NCBI RefSeq assembly: GCF_000716595.1 | Contig: NZ_JNXC01000001.1 | Location: 1-64,000, forward strand | Reading direction: 5' to 3' | Source: Saccharothrix sp. NRRL B-16314 | Lineage (GTDB): Bacteria; Actinomycetota; Actinomycetes; Mycobacteriales; Pseudonocardiaceae | DNA: 64,000 nt | Shown here: piece by piece, positions 24,791-32,494 of the stretch | How the letters are laid out: each line of letters begins with the position of its first letter | Numbering within the stretch: the first letter of the stretch is position 1 | The notes under the pieces: model-generated | Databases searched by the model: none | Told to the model about the DNA's origin: nothing | The model's input: the letters and a program-made list of their open reading frames with translations, nothing else | Program-made: the position numbers and the translations under genes

Positions 24791-26809
24791 ATGTCGTGGA
24801 GCTCCAGCGGGGTCGGACGGTGGTCCGCGGTCTGCGCGGCGGTCGTCATCGGCGCGGGTGTCGTCGGCTCGGGTGTCGTGGGCGGCACCGCCCACGCCGC
24901 GCCGGCACCGGTGGTGACCAGGGCCGCGCTGGACCCGGCGCTGGTCGCGGGCCGGGGAGCGGACGTGGCGTTCCTGGAGCAGGAAGCGGAGAACGTGCCG
25001 ACCACCGGCACGGTCATCGGCCCCGACCGCACCGCCTACTCGCTGCCGTCCGAGGCGTCCGGCCGGATGGCGGTCCGGCTCGCGCCCGGCGAGCACGTCG
25101 AGTTCACCCTGCCGAAGGCCGCCAACGGGATCACCGTGCGCTACAGCATCCCGGACGCGCCGACCGGCGGCGGCATCACCGCGCCGCTCGACGTGACGGT
25201 GAACGGCAAGCACCGCAAGACCATGACGCTCACCTCGCAGTACGCGTGGCTGTACAACCAGTACCCGTTCTCCAACGACCCGAACGCCGACCTGCTGCAC
25301 CCGGACTGGTGGATCACCGAGTGCGCGTGCGTGCCGTCCCAGACCACGCCCACGCCGGTCGTGCAGAAACCGTTCCGCCCCAGCCACTTCTACGACGAGC
25401 AGCGCCTGAAGCTCGGTCGCACGCACCGCGCGGGCGACCGCGTCCGGCTCACCGCGCCCGCCGGCACGAACGCCGCGTGGACCGTGATCGACCTGCTCGA
25501 CTCGGAACTGGTGGGCGCGCCGCACGTGAACCCCGTCGCGTCGAACGTGCTGCTGTTCGGCGCGGACCCGACGGGCCGACGCGACTCGGCCGACGCGTTC
25601 GACCGGGCCATCGCGTTCGCCAAGCGGCGCGGGCTGCCGGTGTACGTGCCGCCGGGCACGTTCCAGGTCGACCGGCACATCGTGGTGGACGACGTGACCG
25701 TCGAAGGCGCGGGCAACTGGCACACCGTGATCAAGGGCCGCTCGGTCGCGCTCCCGACACCCGCGCCGGACGGCTCGACGCACACCGGGGTCGGCTTCTA
25801 CGGCCGGCCCGCGGCGGAGGGCGGCAGCCGCAACGTCCACCTGCGCGGGTTCGCGCTGGAAGGCGACGTGCGGGAGCGCATCGACACCGATCAGGTCAAC
25901 GGGATCGGCGGCGCCCTGAGCGATTCCACGATCTCCGGGCTCCACATCCACCACACCAAAGTCGGGTTGTGGTTCGACGGGCCGATGTCGAACGTCCGGG
26001 TGACCGACAACATCGTCGTCGACCAGATCGCCGACGCGCTGAACTTCCACACCGGCGTCACCGGGTCGTCGGTGCGCGGCAACTTCATCCGCAACACCGG
26101 CGACGACGGGCTCGCGATGTGGTCGGAGCACCAGCAGAACGCCGGGAACCGGTTCGAGCGGAACACCGTGCAGTCGCCCGTGCTGGCCAACGGGATCGCC
26201 CTGTACGGCGGCGCGGACAACGCGGTCGTGGGCAACCTCGTGGCGGACCCGGTGCGGGAGGGCAGCGGTATCCAGCTCGGGTCGCGGTTCGGGGCGCAGC
26301 CGTTCACCGGGCAGGTCCTCGTCACGGACAACACGACCGTGCGGGCCGGGACGTTCGAGCTGAACTGGAGGATCGGGCTCGGCGCGATCTGGTTCTACGC
26401 GTTGGAGCGGGACATCGACGCGGACGTGCGGGTGGTGGGGAACCACTTCCTGGACAACACCTACAACGCGATCATGTTCGTCAGCGAGTGGTCGGTGAAG
26501 GACTTGCACTCGATCGACAACGTGCACTTCAAGGACGTCCGGGTGGACGGGACCGGCACGTCGGTGCTGAGCGCGCGGTCGGCCGGGTCGGCGACGTTCG
26601 AGAACGTGGACGCGCGCAACGTCGGCGCGGTGCCGGTGAACAACTGCGGTTCGTTCCACTTCACGCCGGCGGGGTCGGAGTTCGCGGTGGGCGATCTCGG
26701 CGGCAACGACGGCTGGCTCGCGCCGTGGCTGCTGCCGAACACGATCACGTGCGACGACCGCCCACCGGTCGTGCTCCCGCCGGCACCGTCGACGTGGCCT
26801 ACGGGGTGA
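24791..26809 (+). CDS. Secreted right-handed beta-helix glycosidase, GH87-like candidate
   Basis: A 672-residue secreted protein with a signal peptide (about residues 1-37, ending TAHAAPA). The first third is a beta domain (MAVRLAPGEHVEFTLPKA, ITAPLDVTVNGKHRK). From about residue 250 a right-handed parallel beta-helix begins with VLLFGADPTGRRDSADAFDR, the opening of pectate-lyase and GH28-related helices. Asp in DQIADALNFHTG is followed 23 and 24 residues later by the Asp pair in NTGDDGLAMWSE, a spacing I recall for GH87 alpha-1,3-glucanases. A role in degrading alpha-1,3-glucan is therefore a reasonable but unproved guess. The C-terminal Pro-rich tail carries no obvious anchor. Its 3' end overlaps the oxidoreductase gene by 11 bases tail to tail. 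Confidence 0.72.
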   Translation: MSWSSSGVGRWSAVCAAVVIGAGVVGSGVVGGTAHAAPAPVVTRAALDPALVAGRGADVAFLEQEAENVPTTGTVIGPDRTAYSLPSEASGRMAVRLAPGEHVEFTLPKAANGITVRYSIPDAPTGGGITAPLDVTVNGKHRKTMTLTSQYAWLYNQYPFSNDPNADLLHPDWWITECACVPSQTTPTPVVQKPFRPSHFYDEQRLKLGRTHRAGDRVRLTAPAGTNAAWTVIDLLDSELVGAPHVNPVASNVLLFGADPTGRRDSADAFDRAIAFAKRRGLPVYVPPGTFQVDRHIVVDDVTVEGAGNWHTVIKGRSVALPTPAPDGSTHTGVGFYGRPAAEGGSRNVHLRGFALEGDVRERIDTDQVNGIGGALSDSTISGLHIHHTKVGLWFDGPMSNVRVTDNIVVDQIADALNFHTGVTGSSVRGNFIRNTGDDGLAMWSEHQQNAGNRFERNTVQSPVLANGIALYGGADNAVVGNLVADPVREGSGIQLGSRFGAQPFTGQVLVTDNTTVRAGTFELNWRIGLGAIWFYALERDIDADVRVVGNHFLDNTYNAIMFVSEWSVKDLHSIDNVHFKDVRVDGTGTSVLSARSAGSATFENVDARNVGAVPVNNCGSFHFTPAGSEFAVGDLGGNDGWLAPWLLPNTITCDDRPPVVLPPAPSTWPTG

Positions 26810-27761
26810 CGACGGCCTGACCGCGCACGCGGCCCTGCCGGACGTCCTCGACCGCGGCGGCGGCCTCGGCCAGCGGGTACGTCCGGTCCAGCACCGGGGT
26901 GACGGCGCCGGCTTCGATGAGCTCACGGAGCAGCACGAGGTCGTCGAGGCGGTCCTTGTGCACGAGCGGCCGGGTCTTGATGCGGAGGAACGGCGCCGCG
27001 AACGCCGCGCGGACCCACCGGTCCATGCCCATCAACCACCGCCCGCCCGTGCCGCCGACGAGGACGACCGTGCCGCCCGGCTTGAGCACGCGCTTGAGCG
27101 TGCGCAGCGGCGGGTTGCCGTAGAGGTCGACGACGACGTCGAAACCGGTCGCGGTCACCGGGCCGGCCGCGTAGTCGAGCACGTGGTCCGCGCCGAGGTC
27201 CCGGACCATCGCCGCCTTCCCCGCGCTGCACACCGCCGTCACCTCGGCGCCGTAGTGCTTCGCCAACTGGACCGCGTACGTGCCGACACACCCCGAAGCG
27301 CCGGTGATCAGCACCTTGTCGCCGGTGCCGACCCTCCCCTTGTCCCGGACCGCCTGGAGTGCCGTGAACCCGGCGATCGGCACCGCCGCGGCCTGTTCGG
27401 GCGTGAGGTTCGAGGGCTTGGCCGTCACCTGGTTCTCGGGCACGGCGACGTACTCGCAGAACGCGCCGTCACACCAGCCGAACACCTCGTCACCGACCTC
27501 GACGGTCGTGACGCCCGGTCCGACGGCCTGGACCGTGCCGGCCAACTCCAACCCCGGCACCCGGTTCCGCGGACGCCGCAACCCGACCACCAACCGCGCC
27601 GCGTAGGGCAGGCCGCGCAGCAGGTGCCAGTCGGTCCCGGTGACGGCGGCGGCCCGGACGTGCACCAGCACTTCGCCGTCCCCGATCGCGGGCTTCTCGA
27701 TCTCGGCGACCCTCAGCACGTCTTCGGGTGCGCCGTACGAGTCCTGGATGATCGCTCTCAT
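26799..27761 (-). CDS. MDR-family NAD(P)-dependent alcohol dehydrogenase
   Basis: A 320-residue medium-chain dehydrogenase/reductase of the zinc-independent quinone-reductase branch. MRAIIQDSYGAPEDVLRVAE opens the catalytic domain, VPGLELAGTVQAVGPGV marks the family, and the nucleotide fold has DKVLITGASGCVGTYAVQLA. The usual structural-zinc Cys cluster is absent. It probably reduces quinones or enals with NADPH. The ATG overlaps the stop of the XRE regulator gene by four bases, so it belongs to the three-gene leftward operon whose promoter region has the 32-bp palindrome. Confidence 0.9.
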   Translation of the reverse strand: MRAIIQDSYGAPEDVLRVAEIEKPAIGDGEVLVHVRAAAVTGTDWHLLRGLPYAARLVVGLRRPRNRVPGLELAGTVQAVGPGVTTVEVGDEVFGWCDGAFCEYVAVPENQVTAKPSNLTPEQAAAVPIAGFTALQAVRDKGRVGTGDKVLITGASGCVGTYAVQLAKHYGAEVTAVCSAGKAAMVRDLGADHVLDYAAGPVTATGFDVVVDLYGNPPLRTLKRVLKPGGTVVLVGGTGGRWLMGMDRWVRAAFAAPFLRIKTRPLVHKDRLDDLVLLRELIEAGAVTPVLDRTYPLAEAAAAVEDVRQGRVRGQAVVTP

Positions 27762-27982
27762 GTCTCGTCCTCCGGGTACTGGAACACGTCGCCTAGCGGG
27801 ACCTTGAAGACCCGGGCGATCTGGAACGCCATTTCCAGTGAGGGCGAGTAGCGACCCTGCTCGATGGCGATGACGGTCTGGCGCGTGACGTCGATGCGCC
27901 TGGCGAGTTCCGCCTGCGTCATCTCGCCGTGCGCGAAGCGGAGGGCGCGGATCGAATTGGTGATCCTGGTCGGCTTGCCCAT
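27758..27982 (-). CDS. XRE-family HTH regulator (74 residues)
   Basis: A minimal helix-turn-helix protein: ITNSIRALRFAHGEMTQAEL, then ARRIDVTRQTVIAIEQGRYS with the recognition helix, then SLEMAFQIARVFKVPLGDVF. It has no second domain. It sits second in the operon, after a membrane-protein gene with no gap and coupled to the oxidoreductase gene. Small XRE proteins of this sort usually bind palindromes near their own promoter, and a strong one lies just upstream of the operon. Control of the operon and possibly the divergent region is inferred. Confidence 0.9.
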   Translation of the reverse strand: MGKPTRITNSIRALRFAHGEMTQAELARRIDVTRQTVIAIEQGRYSPSLEMAFQIARVFKVPLGDVFQYPEDET

Positions 27983-28405
27983 TCAGAAACCCCGCCGGTA
28001 GGCGACCAACTTGACCGCTGCGCCAAACACGGCCCACGACGTGAAGACGGCGTAGATAGCGTTGGCGATCCAGAAGTGCGGCGCTTCGGCCAGGGCGAGC
28101 CCCAACGGCAACACCATGCCGGTACCGAGCACACCGCCCGCCACGTGCTCGCCGAACCGGTGGATGTCCCGGTCACGCGCGTCGGCCTTGTGGCTCTCAC
28201 TCGGCCGTGCCACTTCAACGGCGATCCGACCGACGATGGCCAGCCCGATCGAGATCCCGATGGACCACAGCAGAGGGGCCACGTACTCGACGTCCGTGAT
28301 TGCCGCCCCGCCACCGGCCCGACTGAGGACGACCCAGACGTACCCGAGGTAGGTCAGCGCGCTGACCACCAGGTACACCCAGGTCCCCCTCTCCTCGTAC
28401 GACAT
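27983..28405 (-). CDS. Four-span membrane protein paired with XRE regulator
   Basis: The 140-residue product has four hydrophobic segments: WVYLVVSALTYLGYVWVVL, VAPLLWSIGISIGLAIVG, GGVLGTGMVLPLGLALAE and FWIANAIYAVFTSWAVFGA, with a charged loop (EVARPSESHKADARDRDIH) between the second and third. Similar membrane proteins are commonly encoded next to small XRE regulators in actinobacteria and firmicutes, but no function is known to me. The stop is immediately followed by the XRE start. A promoter with TTGACA inside the palindrome and GACACT 17 bases later would give a leader of under 30 bases. Confidence 0.75.
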   Translation of the reverse strand: MSYEERGTWVYLVVSALTYLGYVWVVLSRAGGGAAITDVEYVAPLLWSIGISIGLAIVGRIAVEVARPSESHKADARDRDIHRFGEHVAGGVLGTGMVLPLGLALAEAPHFWIANAIYAVFTSWAVFGAAVKLVAYRRGF

Positions 28406-28456
28406 CCCACACCCCCATGTTAAAAAACTTTGACATGGCTAGTGTCGGCTCTACTT

Positions 28457-28488
28457 GACTCGATGTCAAGGATCTTTGACATCGAGTC
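28457..28488. promoter_or_regulatory. 32-bp palindromic operator, likely XRE-controlled
   Basis: Arms GACTCGATGTCAA and TTGACATCGAGTC pair perfectly; only one symmetric pair in the six-base centre is mismatched. The minus-strand TTGACA in the left arm and GACACT 17 bases on form a good promoter for the membrane protein-XRE-oxidoreductase operon. A further half-site TTTGACAT lies at 28429-28436. Plus-strand TTGACT and TTGACA also occur in the element, so divergent control is possible. Confidence 0.8.
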
Positions 28489-28886
28489 CTGCGGCCCTCC
28501 AGACCGGGACGAACGCCTACGATCGGCACACCGACACACGACAGGCATTGCACAGTCAATTCCCCACAGCGCTTCCCTACCGCGCGTCAAATCGTCGCGA
28601 CAGCCCTCGACATTCGTTGTCGACAGGAATACGAACAATCCTCGGAGATGCCCTTCAAGGCCGTCTGAACAGCCGAAACAAGCCACTAAGAGCGCAACAT
28701 GACACCGAGCGAAGATGATCTTCATCCGGTAAAGCAGTTGTCGCCACCCGGAAGCAGGCACTGCCGAGGGCAAGGTAACCTTCCGCATCACCCACAGCGG
28801 CAACACCATCTAGATAAGTACCGAATCGGCTGTACGAGTGGGGAGCTTCCCAGCTACGAACCGTCACTCTCAGAGTCGATCTTGAG
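28489..28886. other. Gene-poor stretch before the Crp/Fnr gene, 398 bp
   Basis: GC content is visibly lower than the average of the window. Short frames exist but codon use is poor. About 28745-28812 a frame reads EAGTAEGKVTFRITHSGNTI then stop and could be the remnant of a gene end. Otherwise I see no gene, RNA or hairpin. The low GC suggests an insertion boundary for the downstream system. Confidence 0.5.
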
Positions 28887-28925
28887 GTGCGGTTCTCGCT
28901 GCACAACGGCGACGGGAGACCAACG

Positions 28926-29642
28926 TTGTCACAAGCACCGACCCGACCCGAGTGGCTTCCGGGAACCTACCTCTCCCGGCTCGACCCAAGCGCGCGAGAC
29001 CGACTGCTCCGCCTCGGCGGACAACGCGTCGTGCGCGCCAACGAGCACCTCACCCGCCAAGGAGACCACGAGACGGACGTGTTCCTGCTCAGGTCGGCGA
29101 CCTCGGGCGGCACGGTGTGCGCGAAGGTCACCCGGCTCGCGCAGAACGGCTCCGAAGCACTGCTCGGCGTCCGCGTCACCGGGGACGTGATCGGCGAGGG
29201 CGCGGCGCTGGGCCAGGCCCCGACGCGCTCGGCCACCGTGACGGCCTGCGCCGACCTCCTCGTGCAGGCCGTGGAACGGCGACAGTTCCTGGCCTACCTC
29301 GACCGGAACCCCCAGGCGTGGCACGCGTTGTGCGCGCTGATCTTCGACCGCCTGGACTGGGCCAACCGCAGGCGCGCCGACTTCGCCTCCTACCACGTTG
29401 AGAACCGACTCGTGCGGGTGCTGGTGGACCTGGCCGGATCGCACGGCGTGCCCGGTCCGCTCGGGATCGACCTCGGCGTCGACGTGTCGCAGGAAGAACT
29501 CGGCAGGCTCATCGGTGCCAAGCCGGACGCGGTGGGCGTCGCGCTGAAAGCTCTCAAGTCCAAGGGACTGGTGACGGCGCGCTACCGAGGAGTCCGCATC
29601 CGTGACCTGGAGGCGTTGCGCCACCTCGCCGACGGCGACTGA
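28926..29642 (+). CDS. Crp/Fnr-family regulator with intact cyclic-nucleotide cassette
   Basis: A 238-residue transcription factor. The N-terminal cyclic-nucleotide-binding domain has the phosphate-binding cassette GDVIGEGAALGQAPTRSATV, including the conserved Glu (about residue 91) and Arg (about residue 101) that hold the ribose and cyclic phosphate in CRP proteins. A long helix (ALCALIFDRLDWANRRRADF) leads to a C-terminal winged helix: VSQEELGRLIGAKPDAVGVA, then ALKSKGLVTARYRGVRI. The TTG start is favoured by GGGAGA six bases upstream; a GTG at 28887 would add 13 residues. It lies 95 bases before a cyclase-like gene in the same direction, which suggests sensing of that enzyme's product. 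Linkage is inference. Confidence 0.9.
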   Translation: MSQAPTRPEWLPGTYLSRLDPSARDRLLRLGGQRVVRANEHLTRQGDHETDVFLLRSATSGGTVCAKVTRLAQNGSEALLGVRVTGDVIGEGAALGQAPTRSATVTACADLLVQAVERRQFLAYLDRNPQAWHALCALIFDRLDWANRRRADFASYHVENRLVRVLVDLAGSHGVPGPLGIDLGVDVSQEELGRLIGAKPDAVGVALKALKSKGLVTARYRGVRIRDLEALRHLADGD

Positions 29643-29672
29643 CCCGACGGGTTCTCCGAACTCCTGATTTAT

Positions 29673-29685
29673 CCGAAGTCTTCGG
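29673..29685. promoter_or_regulatory. 13-bp palindrome between Crp and cyclase genes
   Basis: CCGAAG and CTTCGG flank one T. It lies in the 95-base gap and may be an operator for the Crp/Fnr protein, or a small attenuating hairpin. It does not resemble the TGTGA-N6-TCACA consensus of enteric CRP. Confidence 0.35.
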
Positions 29686-29737
29686 CCTGATCGGCACACA
29701 GACTTTCGCCATACCCCCACGACGTGGAGGAAGCCCC

Positions 29738-30487
29738 GTGGACGACGACTTCACCCGCCGCGTCCTGCTCAACCTGGACGTGGAGAACTACAGCGCACGC
29801 ACCGACGTCGACCAGGACCTGGTGCAACGGGCCTTGGTCGACGTCGTGGAAGACGCCGCCGCGCGGGCCGGCTTCGACCTGGCCCGTTGGCAGGTCCAGG
29901 GTTCCGGTGACGGCCAACTGGCCGTGCTGCCCGCCGAGACGGCCGAGAAGCGGGTCGTCGACGACCTGCCCTCGGCGTTGGCGGTCGCGCTGGCCGCCCA
30001 CAACGGCACGGCACGGCGTGAGCTCAGGTTACGGCTGCGTGTGGCCGTCCACCAAGGACTCGTCCGCGCGACGCCGAACGGCTACGCCGGCGCGGGCGTG
30101 GTGACCGTGAGCCGCATGGTCGACAGCGCACCCGGCCGCAAGGCGCTCAAGGCCTGCCCGGACGCCGTCCTGGTCGTCCTGCTGTCACCGCTGCTGTACG
30201 CGGATCTGGTGGTGCAGGGCCACACCCGGCTGGCCCCCGACGACTTCCGCGAGGTGCCCGTGGTCACCAAGACGTTCGACAGCACGGCCTGGCTGCACTT
30301 GCCGGGCTTCGACGTGCACGCGATCACCCTCGACCAGACCGCCTCCCCTGGAAGCGAGCCCGAGCGTGAACCCACTGCGGTCCCCGTGCCGGGTGCCGCC
30401 GTGCCGGGCAGCCACAACACCACCGTGCACGGCGACGTCCGGGGCCGCAACGTCGTCATCGGCGTGCAGAACAGGTTCGAGCGGTGA
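29738..30487 (+). CDS. Class III nucleotide-cyclase-like protein
   Basis: A 249-residue cytosolic protein. VLLNLDVENYSAR places Asp14 where class III cyclases hold the first metal-binding Asp, and VQGSGDGQLAVLP places Asp58 at the second. The strand-and-turn LRVAVHQGLV matches the family's IHTG turn, and GAGVVTVSRMVDSAP holds the Arg (about residue 125) of the usual Asn-x3-Arg pair; the Asn is Val here. So metal sites are intact but one transition-state residue is changed. After about residue 195 comes a linker and a tail NTTVHGDVRGRNVVIGVQN. GGAGGA precedes the GTG start at seven bases. The stop overlaps the next start by four bases. Product nucleotide unknown; a pseudo-enzyme is possible. 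Confidence 0.75.
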   Translation: MDDDFTRRVLLNLDVENYSARTDVDQDLVQRALVDVVEDAAARAGFDLARWQVQGSGDGQLAVLPAETAEKRVVDDLPSALAVALAAHNGTARRELRLRLRVAVHQGLVRATPNGYAGAGVVTVSRMVDSAPGRKALKACPDAVLVVLLSPLLYADLVVQGHTRLAPDDFREVPVVTKTFDSTAWLHLPGFDVHAITLDQTASPGSEPEREPTAVPVPGAAVPGSHNTTVHGDVRGRNVVIGVQNRFER

Positions 30488-32481
30488 TCGCCGAGCAAGT
30501 GGACACAGTGGACCCGGCACCCGCCGAGGAGTCCGGCGAGAGCCCGGTCTCCGGGTACGACCGGGAAACCTTGAACAAGGTCCAGGTCAACCTCTACAAC
30601 CCCCGGTTCGACCGCGCCGTGCTGGGCGCGCAGACCGTGGGCGGCGGGTGGTCCGGCAGACCTCTCACCCGGGCGACGGGCCGGGTGGACGAAAGCGACA
30701 TCTCCGCGCTCAGCCGGTTCGTCAGCCCGGACGGCTTCGGACGCGCCGTGGAGCGGCTCGCCAAGGACCACCTGCTCGTCCTGTGCGGCGCTTCCGGCAC
30801 GGGCAAGCGCTCGTCCGCGCTCAAGTTGCTGCGCGAGGTCACCGACCAACCGTTCTACCTGATGTCGCCGCACGTCTCTCCGGCCGAACTCGCCGAGTAC
30901 GACTACGACCGCCACTGCGGCTACCTCGTGGTCGACCGCGTCGCCGAGCACAGTGGGGAGTCCGATTTCGAGTGGCGGGTCGTGCGCGACCGCGTGCGGG
31001 AGCGCGAGTGCTACCTCGTGATCACCGGGCCGCCGATGGCCACCGCGGAACGGACTTGCCACGTCGCCTGGCGGGCACCCGCCGTCGAGCACGTGCTGCG
31101 GGCGTACTGGAACGGCACGCTGCCCGCCGAAGAAGAGCCGGTGTTGAGGGAGGCCCTGGCGTCGATCGACAGCGTGCGCGACGTGGTCGGACTGGCCGAG
31201 CGGCTCAACCGCGGCTTGCCTCTCGACCTGGCGCTGGAGCACCTCGACACACGGGTGCGGGTCGAGGTCGACGAGTGGTTCGAGGTGGCCGACCGGCGTG
31301 GGGCGTTGGAGGTCACCACGCTCGGGTTCGCCGTCGGTGTCGACGAGCGGACGTTCGAGGCGGCGCTGCGGCTGCTCCAAGAGGTGCTGGACCGCGACAT
31401 GCCTAGCGCGTCGGACGACGTGCTGGAGCCCGACCGGCTGCCGCAGCTGCGGCAAAGCCTGTTGACCAACAAGCTGGTGACCACCGAGACGCTGCACACC
31501 GAGCTTGGCACGCGGGGCGCGTTGGTGTTCGCCAAGCGCGAGTACCACCGGCACGTGCTGGCGCAGCTGTGGCAGCGCATGGACGTCGTGTTCTGGGACG
31601 CGGTGGTCGAGTGGCTGGACGAGATCGTCACCGACCTCCGCTACGAGGTGCCGGTCGCGGTCGGGCTCGCCGAACTCGCCGCCGTCGCCTTGGACGAGGT
31701 GGTGCGCGTGCTGGACCGCTGGGCACGCGGTGCACGGCGTGCGGCGGGTCAACGCGTGGCCGTCTACGTCCTGCACCTGATGGCTTACGACGAGGTCTTG
31801 GCGCCCGCGGCGTTGAAGATCGCGGTCGGTTGGATCGACCGCGGCAAGCCGCAGCAGCGGTGGGTGGCGGCGATGGCGTTCATCGGCGGGCTCGGCATCC
31901 GCTACCCGCATGACGCGCGCCGCCGCCTCTGGACGGTGTGCACCCAATCGCACGCCGTGGACGGCGACGTCGAGCATGTGTTCGGCGAGCTGTTCGCCAC
32001 TCTCGTCCGTGACACGGACAACGCGCACCTCGTCCTGCACTACCTGCGGGACAAGGTGGAGCGCTTCACCGGTCCGGAGGCACGGCCGGCGAGCCGCGCG
32101 GTGGCCATGCGTACCGCGCTCGCCTTGCTGGAGTCGCGCAAACCCGGCACGAAGCGGTCCGCGGTGCTGCTCCACCTCGAAGAACACCCGGAGCACGCCA
32201 ACGTGGTGATCCGCCTGTTGGCGAGCGTGCTGGTCTTCCGGCCCCTGCGGTTGCGGGCGATCAACGCGCTGCGCCGGTTGCTCGAAGACATGGCCCACAA
32301 CGACCCCGACGCGCGCAGGAGCGCACGGACGTTGGGTGCGGTGCTGCGCGCCGCCCTGCCTCCGGGGGAGCACGACGCGTTGGACACCGACTTCCGAGTC
32401 GTGGCCGCGCGCAAGAAGGACACCGACATCAAGTCCCTGGTGGACGCCGTTCTCGACGCGCTCAAAGGACGCGTCTCCTGA
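30484..32481 (+). CDS. P-loop (STAND-like) ATPase with helical repeats
   Basis: A 665-residue protein. Walker A is VLCGASGTGKRSS (Lys108) and a Walker B-like strand is CGYLVVDRVAE (Asp151), with sensor-like ITGPPMATAER after it. About residues 85-240 form the ATPase core. The rest is Leu/Ala/Arg-rich helix, with pairs such as WVAAMAFIGGLGIRYPHDAR and AIAMRTALALLESRKPG-like blocks, reading as HEAT/TPR-like superhelix. This core-plus-superhelix plan is that of STAND switches in regulation and immunity, though I cannot assign a clade. The GTG start overlaps the cyclase stop (GTGA). No signal or membrane span; probably cytosolic, perhaps recruited by the membrane partners downstream. Confidence 0.75.
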   Translation: MIAEQVDTVDPAPAEESGESPVSGYDRETLNKVQVNLYNPRFDRAVLGAQTVGGGWSGRPLTRATGRVDESDISALSRFVSPDGFGRAVERLAKDHLLVLCGASGTGKRSSALKLLREVTDQPFYLMSPHVSPAELAEYDYDRHCGYLVVDRVAEHSGESDFEWRVVRDRVRERECYLVITGPPMATAERTCHVAWRAPAVEHVLRAYWNGTLPAEEEPVLREALASIDSVRDVVGLAERLNRGLPLDLALEHLDTRVRVEVDEWFEVADRRGALEVTTLGFAVGVDERTFEAALRLLQEVLDRDMPSASDDVLEPDRLPQLRQSLLTNKLVTTETLHTELGTRGALVFAKREYHRHVLAQLWQRMDVVFWDAVVEWLDEIVTDLRYEVPVAVGLAELAAVALDEVVRVLDRWARGARRAAGQRVAVYVLHLMAYDEVLAPAALKIAVGWIDRGKPQQRWVAAMAFIGGLGIRYPHDARRRLWTVCTQSHAVDGDVEHVFGELFATLVRDTDNAHLVLHYLRDKVERFTGPEARPASRAVAMRTALALLESRKPGTKRSAVLLHLEEHPEHANVVIRLLASVLVFRPLRLRAINALRRLLEDMAHNDPDARRSARTLGAVLRAALPPGEHDALDTDFRVVAARKKDTDIKSLVDAVLDALKGRVS

Positions 32482-32494
32482 CTGGGAGCACTCC

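Noticed and set aside
24677..26926. 749-residue minus-strand frame opposite the beta-helix gene
   Set aside because: Arg/His/Val-rich shadow with no motif; the plus strand has a signal peptide and beta-helix.
28745..28812. Gene remnant reading EGKVTFRITHSGNTI
   Set aside because: Too short, no upstream frame and no homologous intact copy; listed only as part of the gene-poor stretch.
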